11,382 nt of DNA from Boothiomyces macroporosus (GCA_027604185.1 JADGKB010000209.1:1-11382); one strand, 5' to 3'; shown: positions 1-6,684, counted from the first letter of the stretch. Notes: generated by a model from the sequence alone, not told the origin. Translations and numbers: made by a program.

Positions 1-152
1 TTATCTTTTTTCTGAAAGAGTTTCTTTAGCCCCTAAAAGAAACTTATTTTTGTTGCCAGCAGACCAGAACTACTCGCGACTACACTCAGAACCACACGAA
101 GACTATACTCTCCGGAGCGAAACAAGCAATTACTCACACCCAGAACTTAGTT
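1..152 (+). promoter_or_regulatory. ATG-free probable 5' leader of the bZIP gene
   Basis: The 152 bases before the bZIP coding region contain no ATG in any plus-strand frame. From about 60 to 150 they are rich in A and C with no GT dinucleotide, so an ultrashort intron cannot lie there. Composition resembles a scanned 5' leader more than protein coding. A possible 3' splice site (cttag, ending at 150) exists, but the nearest upstream GT (position 52) would give a 99-nt intron, unlike the 19-22 nt introns elsewhere in the window. Gcn4-type genes are commonly controlled by upstream ORFs; any such uORF would lie outside the window. Confidence 0.4.
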
Positions 153-956
153 TTGTCGCACAACTCTAACTTCCCTGAATCTCTTTTGGAACAGACTCTG
201 AAAGAACAAGCTCTATTTACTCTCGAAAACCTATTCGCTTTGACTCCTCAACAAGAAACATGCAACACAACTCAAACTCAAATGAACGTTTTTTCGCCGA
301 CGGTGAACGGCTTCCAAACAGATAATTTTGCCGGTTTGGGCAGTGTGTCCAGCTCTAATTTATTTGACGAATTTATCAACCAGCCTACTGATCTACCTTC
401 TACCTATACTTTTGACGACTTTTTGAACGAAACACCATCGCTCCCTCTGGAGCCGGTTGCCATGGCGCCAAGCGCCAGCAACATGTCTGCTTTCAACGCC
501 GACTTTTCCAGCCTCGACATGGCCAGAACGCTCTCGCACTACTCGAACGACATGATGACTCCACAAGCACCGCTTGCCGCTCCGCAGCTCCCAGGCCTCG
601 CAGCTCAAGTAGCCATGATGACGCCGCAAGCGCAGCTGATGGCAATGACCCCAATGTTCCAGCCGATCGCGCCAGCGCTCACGCCAATGACTCCGTTCAC
701 GGCTCTTCCTGACAACAAGCGCAAGGCTGACGACGACGCAGCAGCCAGGGAGGAAAAGAAACGCCGCAACACAGAATCCGCAAGACGCTCCCGCGCAAGA
801 AAGCTTGAACGAGTGCAAGAGCTGGAGCGCCGCTTGGCAGAGTCTGAACGCCTGTGCCAGGAAATGGCCGCGCAAGTCGAAGCTCTAAAGCAAGAAAAGC
901 AGACCTGGAAGCAAAAGCAAGATGCTGTAAAGAAAGCCGAACAAGCTACCGCCTAA
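153..956 (+). CDS. Gcn4/CpcA-like bZIP transcription factor, start codon uncertain
   Basis: This is a sequence-specific nuclear activator of the Gcn4/CPC1 type, the family that controls amino-acid biosynthesis genes in fungi. Counting from position 153, the basic region spans about residues 201-221 and contains NTESARRSRARKLERV, close to the NTEAARRSRARKL core of yeast Gcn4. A leucine-zipper-like coiled coil follows to about residue 255, then a short K/Q/A tail. The first 190 residues are Thr/Pro/Met/Phe-rich and acidic-hydrophobic, as in activation domains. The zipper d positions read L-S-M-L by alignment to Gcn4, weaker than usual. Position 153 is TTG. The first in-frame ATG is 282, and an out-of-frame ATG at 260 precedes it. 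The frame is open back to position 30 with no ATG, but the stretch before about 150 looks like leader. The true start is therefore a non-AUG codon, an upstream exon, or position 282. AATAAA follows at 965-970. Confidence 0.85.
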   Translation: MSHNSNFPESLLEQTLKEQALFTLENLFALTPQQETCNTTQTQMNVFSPTVNGFQTDNFAGLGSVSSSNLFDEFINQPTDLPSTYTFDDFLNETPSLPLEPVAMAPSASNMSAFNADFSSLDMARTLSHYSNDMMTPQAPLAAPQLPGLAAQVAMMTPQAQLMAMTPMFQPIAPALTPMTPFTALPDNKRKADDDAAAREEKKRRNTESARRSRARKLERVQELERRLAESERLCQEMAAQVEALKQEKQTWKQKQDAVKKAEQATA

Positions 957-964
957 TTTTTATG

Positions 965-970
965 AATAAA
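965..970 (+). terminator. Poly(A) signal AATAAA for the bZIP gene
   Basis: A canonical AATAAA lies 8 nt after the bZIP stop codon. The opposite-strand AATAAA for PCMT (991-996) lies only 20 nt further on, so the 3' UTRs of the two convergent genes must abut or overlap. Confidence 0.5.
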
Positions 971-990
971 ATTGTGAATGAAAACTTGAT

Positions 991-996
991 TTTATT
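991..996 (-). terminator. Poly(A) signal AATAAA for the PCMT gene
   Basis: On the minus strand an AATAAA lies about 30 nt beyond the PCMT stop codon (1026-1028). It falls inside the 69-bp gap between the two convergent genes. Confidence 0.5.
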
Positions 997-1025
997 TACA
1001 CCACATTCGGTATTGTTGTTTCCTA

Positions 1026-1689
1026 TTAGGTAAAGATGTCAGGAGCCATGGAAATATTTCCTCCCATGTCTTTTTCGATCAAAAAGATTTGTTGTGGTAC
1101 ACTTGCTTGAATAAATAATCTTCCGCCTGGTTTGAGCTGATGAAGCAACTATAATTAATTATCAATTACTTCCTTTGGAACTTCAGTGTGGTAAATGTTC
1201 ACATGTATAGCATCAAATGGAGCTCCCGAAGCATACCCAACTTCGTCATCTACGTGTAATAATTGAAGCTGATGGTCAAGAAGTGTAGGGTCTTCTCGAC
1301 TTACATTTTCTTTGGCAAGTTTAACAATCTCAGGAACACTGTCAACTCCAATAACTTTTCCTGATCTTCCCACCATCTGGGCAAGGCAGGCGGACAGGTA
1401 TCCAGACCCAGTCCCAATATCCAACACTTTTGCCCCTTCTTGGCAATTTGGTGCCAAATACTCTAAAGCCTTTGCGTGTAGTCTTGGAGCAGAGATGGAC
1501 TTGTTGTATCCGATATACTGTGGAGTGTCAACATAAGCATCAGATTTGTTTGAGCAGTAATTTGCTCGGTCGACCAACTTCATTGTATGTGCTACTCTGT
1601 CGCTTCTGAGCAACCCAGATTCTATATTAGCAAATCTTACTTTGCAAGTTAGTAATCAAGTTTGTATTAGATATTCCAGATAGTGTCAT
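1026..1689 (-). CDS. Protein-L-isoaspartate O-methyltransferase (PCMT), three exons
   Basis: The enzyme transfers a methyl group from S-adenosylmethionine to isoaspartyl residues, starting repair of aged proteins in the cytosol. Exons on the minus strand are 1689-1641, 1621-1170 and 1148-1026, giving 207 aa; introns are 19 and 21 nt. Splicing rebuilds the family N-terminus (NTNLITNLQKSGLLRSDRVA, residues 8-27). Residues 46-66 carry the family D-T-P-Q and S-I-S-A-P-x-L-H-A signatures. Motif I of the Rossmann methyltransferase fold is VLDIGTGSGYL (82-92), and QLKPGGRLF (171-179) is also typical. The start is the ATG at 1689, in frame through the first intron. Two points are unusual: the GDGRxGY hallmark reads HVDDEVGY (139-146), and the C-terminus stops about 15-20 residues earlier than in animal PCMT. 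A CATAAATA element lies about 20-30 nt upstream of the ATG. Budding yeast lacks this gene; fission yeast has it. Confidence 0.92.
1149..1169 (-). other. Intron, 21 nt, PCMT intron 2 (phase 0)
   Basis: It starts GTAATTG, has TTAAT near the end and finishes ATAG. Removal joins HTEVPKE to LLHQLKPGGR, the expected PCMT order. Retention keeps frame but meets TAA at the fifth codon. Confidence 0.88.
1622..1640 (-). other. Intron, 19 nt, PCMT intron 1 (phase 1)
   Basis: On the minus strand it starts GTAAGA, contains CTAAT as a likely branch site, and ends TAG. Removing it joins exon 1 (16 codons plus 1 nt) to KSGLLRSDR in frame. Retaining it gives TAA within the intron. Confidence 0.88.
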
Positions 1690-1725
1690 TGTTTAATTCA
1701 AACCGTCCGCTTATTTATGCAGAGA
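1690..1725 (-). promoter_or_regulatory. TATA-like core promoter of PCMT
   Basis: Reading the minus strand, GCATAAATAAG lies about 20-30 nt before the PCMT start codon. The gap to the upstream gene's stop codon is 136 bp. No CCAAT box was seen in that gap. Confidence 0.35.
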
Positions 1726-1825
1726 GGAGATGTGATTCATAATTACATTTCGCACAGAAGCTCCCCCATCGGATTGTCCCCAAACATTCCTAAGCTTTCT
1801 ACAGTGGGTAATAATACTATCTTTA

Positions 1826-2444
1826 TTATTCTTCCATTTTTTCTTCAATTACGACCATTTGCTTTATACTCTTTCCGTTCATTTCTTGATATAAATCTTG
1901 CAGTAGTCCTATTGCTAGGCCCGAACCGGTTCCGGCAAGTATTACTGTTTTAGCACTTGTTAGCCACAGCTTATCTATATTAATATTGCTTACTAACTGC
2001 TGCAAATAGCAGTGATGTACCAAACGCTGAAACAGTCGTATTCGCAAACGTATATCCATCATTCAAGTTATACTCTTTTCTAAGTAAATCTATCCCGTAT
2101 TCCCCTGTGCAATAAACTGCAGTCCAACCAGCTGCTGACAGCCCATACATCACCCCATGAGGAAATGAACTTTTTATAATTTCAAAATTCTTTTGTTTCC
2201 TGTATTCAAACCACCCACCTTTAGTAGTTGGCATACGGTGAGAATTCTCTGCGAGAAACTGCCTCGACCTCCTGACTCCTCTTCGAATTCCTGCAAGCAA
2301 ACCAGCGACATAAAACGTGGAAGTGGTTAATTTAAGTGCCCATAGGGTCTCTGGAGAAGTGATTTTCGACAGTTCATAGGCAGACTTTCGGTCGAATGCA
2401 GCTGCCTTTAGAAACAGTTTCACTTTTTGCAAATCTTGTTGCAT
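1826..2444 (-). CDS. Tim17/Tim22/Tim23-family membrane protein, TIMMDC1-like, two exons
   Basis: Exons 2444-1994 and 1974-1826, separated by a 19-nt intron, encode 199 aa. Four hydrophobic segments can be seen: about 37-53, 95-112, 133-150 and 158-175. The third and fourth are small-residue rich, as in the Tim17/22/23/Pmp24 family (V-I-L-A-G-T-G-S-G-L-A-I-G in the last). The layout matches animal TIMMDC1, an inner-membrane assembly factor for respiratory complex I: a charged loop with R/K after segment 1, a G-W-x-T-A-V motif in segment 2, then a charged loop, and a short K/E-rich tail. I infer that identity from layout and short motifs only; another Tim17-family member is possible. The first ATG (2444) is used because the next Met is at residue 71, past segment 1. 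The start codon is 14 bp from that of the divergent TAF7 gene. Confidence 0.8.
1975..1993 (-). other. Intron, 19 nt, in the Tim17-family gene (phase 1)
   Basis: It starts GTAAGC, carries TTAAT and ends ATAG. Removal converts the premature end after FAAV into FAAVNKLWLTSAK and adds the fourth membrane segment and tail. Retention meets TAA inside the intron. Confidence 0.88.
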
Positions 2445-2458
2445 TGGATCAAAAAAAT
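2445..2458. promoter_or_regulatory. 14-bp divergent start-codon spacer (Tim17-family gene / TAF7)
   Basis: Only 14 bp (tggatc plus an A-rich run) separate the two ATGs. Any core promoter and 5' UTR for either gene must overlap the coding region of the other, or initiation must be almost leaderless. No TATA box fits in the spacer. Confidence 0.7.
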
Positions 2459-3523
2459 ATGGTCTCTATAAAAATCAAGCAGCCAGTTCCAGCACCAACT
2501 GAACCGGCAAAGGAAGCGCCAAAGCTAAAGATAAAAAATCTAAACAAGGACATGGATGAAGCTCTGACGGAAGCACCCATTGAAGAGCATTTTGTAATTC
2601 GTTTCCCACCAGGTCTAGCGAACGCTCTGCGAGACCCTATTCGGAATCGCAATGTGCCAGTTGATTTGGAAATAAAGCAGGATGCAAGGAGCGGAAAGTT
2701 GACTTTTAAAAACAAGACGTACAACACTACACTGGTGGATTTACCATGTATAACGGAATCATTGAAAACGATTGACAACAAGCAATTCTACAAGATTGCA
2801 GATGTATCGCAGATGCTTATTGTTCATGAAGGACGATATAGTGGGCCAAAAGATTATGCTTGGCCAGATGGATTAACGACACCATTGAAAGATGTCCGCA
2901 ATAGACGATTCAGAAAAAGAATGTCTAAAAAAGTGATTGAAGATGTGGAGGCGGAAGTAGAAAGATTGCTCACTGCAGATTTGGAAGCTGAAGACGTTCG
3001 ATATGGTAATCTGGAGTTTATCGTTAGAGGTGCACGAACGAAAAGAGCAGGACGAGGATGAAGATGAAGAACTTTCAGGACAGGTATTCTAATTCTTATA
3101 GTAGATGGGTGAATCGGATGGTGAGGATGATGATCTTGATTTGGCAGCTGCTATCGATGAGGCACTTGATAAGGATGAAGTAGAAGCAAACGCACAAGAT
3201 GCCCCTGATGAATCTGAAGAAGAAGAAGAAGAAAGCGGCGAAGAAAGTGAAGAGCCAGAAGAAGAACAAGATGTCGATGAAAATAACGAGTTGAAGAATC
3301 AAATGAACACTCTCAAACACGAAATTCAAGCATTAGAAGCGAAATTGGCTGAAAAGAATCAACTAGCTCAAAATCAAGTGAATGAAATTATGAAAGTAAG
3401 TTGAATTAACTGTAGGAACGTTTCAAAGGCATTGTAAATAAACTATCCATGGAATTGGTACTAAAGAGAGAGCAATTGGAAAAGCTGGAGGTAGAAATCA
3501 GAAACGAGGAAGAAGATCAATAA
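2459..3523 (+). CDS. TAF7: TFIID subunit TAF7, four exons
   Basis: TAF7 is the TFIID subunit that binds TAF1 and regulates its activity at RNA polymerase II promoters. Exons 2459-3005, 3028-3083, 3105-3395 and 3416-3523 give 333 aa, close to the usual size (human 349). The conserved TAFII55 N-terminal domain runs from about residue 42 to 190: EEHFVIRFPP (42-51), DLPCITESLKT (94-104), FYKIADVSQML (110-120) and NRRFRKRMSKK (148-158). Splicing the first 22-nt intron restores VRYEVHE, the expected continuation after the E-V-E-R-L-L-T-A-D helix. An acidic stretch follows (about 191-265), then a coiled coil interrupted by ERFKGIVNKLSMELVLKREQ, matching the R-F-K segment of TAF7 C-termini. The start at 2459 is chosen because the frame continues upstream without family similarity. 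AATAAA overlaps the stop codon (3519-3524). Confidence 0.95.
3006..3027 (+). other. Intron, 22 nt, TAF7 intron 1 (phase 1)
   Basis: It starts GTAATC and ends GTTAG, with no clear CTRAY branch site (TTTAT is the nearest). Removal shifts frame and restores Y-E-V-H-E-R-K-E. Retention has no stop inside the intron but runs into TGA at 3059. Confidence 0.85.
3084..3104 (+). other. Intron, 21 nt, TAF7 intron 2 (phase 0), tandem acceptor
   Basis: It starts GTATTC, contains CTAAT and ends in ATAGTAG, which offers two AGs (3101 and 3104). Only use of the second keeps the reading frame open; the first would put TAG immediately after the exon. Retention gives TAA at the third codon. Confidence 0.87.
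3396..3415 (+). other. Intron, 20 nt, TAF7 intron 3 (phase 0)
   Basis: It starts GTAAGT (perfect U1 match), has TTAAC and ends TGTAG. Removal links EIMK to ERFKGIVNK and the terminal coiled coil. Retention meets TGA at the third codon. Confidence 0.9.
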
Positions 3524-3751
3524 ATATGTGTAGCGTATTCATGCGGTTCAACTTTGATTCGCTTTGCCTTCAAGCGAGAGAGTCAAAATTATTAACACTT
3601 GTGTTACAATCCAGTTTCACTTTGTCCTCATGATTGGCTGAGGTGAAGTAGTGAATCTTTGGGATTCCGCAGTGGCCAATCAAATTGTGGCAAAGGCCCG
3701 CACTCCAAATAGTATAAATTACTGAAAAAAGAAGGGAACGAAAAATCTCAT
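3524..3751 (+). promoter_or_regulatory. Upstream region of AGMO-like gene 1, with CCAAT/TATA module
   Basis: The 228-bp gap holds ATTCCGC (3664-3670), four bases, GCCAATCAAATT (3675-3686), then TATAAAT (3713-3719), with the ATG 33 nt beyond the TATA box. An inverted CCAAT (ATTGG, about 3632) lies further up. The same ordered module, with the same four-base spacing, precedes the second gene. A TAACAC-TT-GTGTTA inverted repeat occurs at 3593-3606. Confidence 0.6.
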
Positions 3752-5167
3752 ATGCCAGCATATTCAACACTTGCCTCAGCGGCTGAAAAGGCGCTACGTA
3801 TGTTTTACATTGTAGATCCAGCCAAGACCACTTTTCTGGATTTAGAGAGTGTCCCAGATTATATCAGCGAAGCAGTTCCATTCTTCATCGCAACCATCAC
3901 TATTGAAGGCATATACTACATTATTGCAGACAGAAAGGGACTCGAAGAACATAAAGGTGACTGGAATAAGGGAAAATTGCGTCTGAATGACACGGTTACC
4001 AGTATCGCCTCTGGATCTATTCAACAGCTATTTAGATTCTTTATCAAAGGAGTTGAAATTACTAGTTATGTCTATGTATGGGAAAACTTTAGACTGTATC
4101 CTTTGGACGCAACAAGCTTGACTACCTGGTTTGCTGCTTTCCTTGCTGCCGACTGTGCTTATTATTGGTTCCATAGACTGGCACACGAAGTAAACATTAT
4201 GTGGGCTGGACATGTTGTTCATCACTCTTCTGAATACTACAACCAGTCTACGGCTCTTCGTCAGTCTTTCTTCCAACCTTTCACTTCCTGGATGTTCTAC
4301 TTGCCTGCCGCTTTGTTTATTCCACCACCAATGTTTGCTGTTCACAAGCAATTGACTACCATCTACCAATACTGGATCCACACTGAAACAATTCCACGTT
4401 TAGGATGGTTGGAATACATCATCAATACTCCATCTGCCCACAGAGTGCATCACGGCAGAAATCCATATTGTATCGACAAGAACTATGCTGGTACTTTAAT
4501 TATCTGGGATCGCATGTTTGGTACCTACCAAGATGAGTTGGTGTATCCACAAGTTGTAGACTCCAAGGACAAAGAGGAAAAGGTTGCCTATGGGTTAACC
4601 CACCCAATCAATACCTTTAATCCCATCACTGTCCAAATTCATCATTTGAAGCATGTGTTCACTACTGCTTACAATACTCCTGGATTTGTCAACAAGCTTA
4701 AAGTATTCTTTTATGGACCAGGATGGCATGAAGGCACTCAAAGATTGGGTGATCCAGAAGAAATCCCAAAGATTGATCAAAAAAGCCCTCCAGCCAAATT
4801 TGATCCACCAATGACCTCAAGCACAGCTTGGTATACTGCTTTGCACTCTGTTGCTCTAGTTGGGTTTGTAGACTTTGCATTAATGAACGCAAAAGTATTC
4901 CCTAATAGATACTCTCAAGCTTTGGCCGGATGGATTTTCTTTGGCTTCTACTCTGTTAGCAAAATGATGGAAAACAAAAAGTCTGCAACTTCCATTGAAC
5001 TACTTAGAATGGTTACTGGCCTGGGCTTGTCTGCCCTAGTTGCTAAGAACCAGGTATACAATTTCAGCCCAAGCCTCATAAATGGATTACGCGTATTTTA
5101 TGGTGCAAGTGGTATTTACATGGGATATAAATTGGCCAAATCATTTGGTAAACAAAAAAGAGAATAA
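3752..5167 (+). CDS. AGMO-like membrane fatty acid hydroxylase superfamily protein, copy 1
   Basis: This is an integral membrane di-iron oxygenase of the fatty acid hydroxylase superfamily, closest in motif and length to alkylglycerol monooxygenase (AGMO), which cleaves ether bonds of alkylglycerols using O2 and tetrahydrobiopterin, probably in the ER. It has 471 aa and no introns (human AGMO 445 aa). Metal-ligand histidine boxes are visible: HRLAH (141-145), HVVHH (154-158) and HRVHH (230-234), plus WIHTE at 208-212. Hydrophobic segments lie at about 41-58, 95-112, 124-140, 176-192 and three to four more between 360 and 460. Compared with copy 2 it has about 35 extra N-terminal residues. The ATG at 3752 is preceded by a TATA box at a suitable distance. 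Substrate is inferred from family only; a sterol or sphingolipid-type hydroxylase is less likely given the AGMO-like length and His spacing. Confidence 0.9.
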   Translation: MPAYSTLASAAEKALRMFYIVDPAKTTFLDLESVPDYISEAVPFFIATITIEGIYYIIADRKGLEEHKGDWNKGKLRLNDTVTSIASGSIQQLFRFFIKGVEITSYVYVWENFRLYPLDATSLTTWFAAFLAADCAYYWFHRLAHEVNIMWAGHVVHHSSEYYNQSTALRQSFFQPFTSWMFYLPAALFIPPPMFAVHKQLTTIYQYWIHTETIPRLGWLEYIINTPSAHRVHHGRNPYCIDKNYAGTLIIWDRMFGTYQDELVYPQVVDSKDKEEKVAYGLTHPINTFNPITVQIHHLKHVFTTAYNTPGFVNKLKVFFYGPGWHEGTQRLGDPEEIPKIDQKSPPAKFDPPMTSSTAWYTALHSVALVGFVDFALMNAKVFPNRYSQALAGWIFFGFYSVSKMMENKKSATSIELLRMVTGLGLSALVAKNQVYNFSPSLINGLRVFYGASGIYMGYKLAKSFGKQKRE

Positions 5168-5168
5168 A
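5163..5168 (+). terminator. AATAAA overlapping the stop codon of AGMO-like gene 1
   Basis: The last sense codon, TAA stop and next base together form AATAAA. The same arrangement occurs at TAF7 (3519-3524) and AGMO-like gene 2 (6680-6685), and on the minus strand at the Tim17-family gene (1822-1827). Confidence 0.35.
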
Positions 5169-5370
5169 TTTCGTTTTCAATTATTATTTGATTTCTTGAA
5201 CGGGCCGTTGTGAGGTCAGACGATGAATTTCTAAAGCCTTTTGTCCAGATTAGTACTTTGCTCCAGTGCATTGTTTAGCCTAAACATTTAGTATTCCGCT
5301 CGCGCCAATCAAATTAAACTTTAGCACATGATCTAAACTATAAATCAAGGAGTGATAAACGGTGAGTGCC
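5168..5370 (+). promoter_or_regulatory. Promoter of AGMO-like gene 2, with CCAAT/TATA module
   Basis: ATTCCGC (5293-5299), four bases, GCCAATCAAATT (5304-5315), TATAAAT (5339-5345) and the ATG at 5371 repeat the order seen before copy 1. CCAAT-to-TATA gaps are 23 and 26 nt in the two copies. The rest of the gap does not obviously align. A TGTTTAG-C-CTAAACA inverted repeat lies at 5272-5286. Confidence 0.6.
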
Positions 5371-6684
5371 ATGTACGACGTCACCGACCATACTGCGACA
5401 GCTGCACCATTTCTGTTGATGACTATAGGCCTTGAAGGCTTATATTATTACTTCAAGGACAAGGATGGTCTTAAATCGCAAAAAGGAAACTGGAATCAAG
5501 GAAAGTTCCGAACGAATGATATCCTCGCCAGTATCAGCCAGGGATCAATCCAGCAGCTCTTGAAGATTTTTGCGGGTGCATTTGAAATCTCGATCTACAT
5601 TTATCTCTGGGAAAATTGGCGTATATATCCATTGCAGTCGAACTTGGCAACTTGGTTCTTTACGTTCATTGCAACCGACTTTTGCTATTATTGGTTCCAT
5701 CGCATGGCTCATGAAGTCAATATCATGTGGGCTGGCCACGTAATCCACCATTCATCAGAGTATTACAATCTATCTACTGCTTTGAGACACTCTGTGTTCC
5801 AAGAGCTGTGTTCTTGGATATTTTACATGCCAATGGCCTTTATGATTCCTCCGCCAATGTTTGCATTCCATAAACAGTTGAACCTGTTTACTCAGTTTTG
5901 GATCCACACTGAAACAATTCCACGTTTAGGATGGCTAGAATACATCATCAATACTCCTTCCGCCCACAGAGTGCATCACGGCAGAAATCCATATTGTATT
6001 GACAAAAATTATGCAGGAGCTCTGATTATCTGGGATAGAATGTTTGGAACCTATCAAGATGAATTGGTATATCCTCAAGTGGTTGATTCAAAAGATAAAG
6101 AAGAAAAGGTTGCCTACGGAATTACGCATCCAATCAACACATTCAACCCATTAGTGATTCAAACTCATCATCTTCGCCATGTACTGACTACTGCTTTCTC
6201 AGTCAAAGGGATCGCCAATAAATTCAAAGCAGTATTTTTTGGTCCTGGTTGGCACGAGGGAACAGCACGATTAGGTGATCCAGAAGAGATACCAAAAATT
6301 GAACAAAGTAGCCCGCCAGTCAAATATGACCCAATCATTCCATTCACCATGAATCTTTACTGTGTAATTCAAACGGCTGCTACTGCTGGTATTGCTGATT
6401 ATGTTTTGTTACGGCTCAGCTCTCTTCCTGGAGTATTTTTAAAATTAGCTGCCGTTTGGATATTCTTTGCGTATTACTCTTTGGGATCAATTATGGACCG
6501 CAAACCTTACTTTCGTGAGTTGGAGCTGTTCAGACTTTTTGCGGGAGTAGTCCTTTGCAACTACGTTTCTAGCCACTCTGATCTTTATCAGATTTCTCGA
6601 TTTATTCCGTGGTCACTCAATATTCTTTATCTCGTTAGCATTTTGTTTCTTATTTGGACATATATTTCACAGAAATCTAAATAA
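5371..6684 (+). CDS. AGMO-like membrane fatty acid hydroxylase superfamily protein, copy 2
   Basis: A 437-aa intronless paralogue of the preceding gene, in the same orientation. Histidine boxes are conserved: HRMAH (110-114), HVIHH (123-127), WIHTE (178-182) and HRVHH (199-203). The region around the third box, PRLGWLEYIINTPSAHRVHHGRNPYCIDKNYAG, is identical to copy 1, and identity stays high to about residue 300. The C-terminal membrane region (from about 320) and the N-terminus have diverged. The frame extends 9 nt upstream to a GTG at 5362, but the ATG at 5371 is 26 nt past the TATA box and is the better start. Divergence is spread over both ends with intact catalytic residues, so both copies look functional; different substrate preference is possible but not shown. 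Confidence 0.9.
   Translation: MYDVTDHTATAAPFLLMTIGLEGLYYYFKDKDGLKSQKGNWNQGKFRTNDILASISQGSIQQLLKIFAGAFEISIYIYLWENWRIYPLQSNLATWFFTFIATDFCYYWFHRMAHEVNIMWAGHVIHHSSEYYNLSTALRHSVFQELCSWIFYMPMAFMIPPPMFAFHKQLNLFTQFWIHTETIPRLGWLEYIINTPSAHRVHHGRNPYCIDKNYAGALIIWDRMFGTYQDELVYPQVVDSKDKEEKVAYGITHPINTFNPLVIQTHHLRHVLTTAFSVKGIANKFKAVFFGPGWHEGTARLGDPEEIPKIEQSSPPVKYDPIIPFTMNLYCVIQTAATAGIADYVLLRLSSLPGVFLKLAAVWIFFAYYSLGSIMDRKPYFRELELFRLFAGVVLCNYVSSHSDLYQISRFIPWSLNILYLVSILFLIWTYISQKSK

Noticed and set aside
393..875. 160-aa minus-strand open frame opposite the bZIP gene
   Set aside because: A GC-driven shadow of the bZIP coding sequence; Cys/Arg/His-rich with no recognisable domain.
1010..2444. PCMT and Tim17-family genes as frameshifted pseudogenes
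   Set aside because: Each break coincides with a 19-21 nt GT...TAG segment whose removal restores the protein, so introns explain them better than lesions.
2396..2458. N-terminal extension of TAF7 from an upstream ATG at 2396
   Set aside because: It overlaps the start of the divergent Tim17-family gene and has no family similarity; the ATG at 2459 gives the usual N-terminus.
3096..3329. Phe-rich minus-strand frame across TAF7 exon 3
   Set aside because: Complement of the Glu/Asp-rich acidic tract; not membrane protein coding.
5328..5336. ATG at 5328 as start of AGMO-like gene 2
   Set aside because: It is followed at once by ATC TAA and lies upstream of the TATA box.
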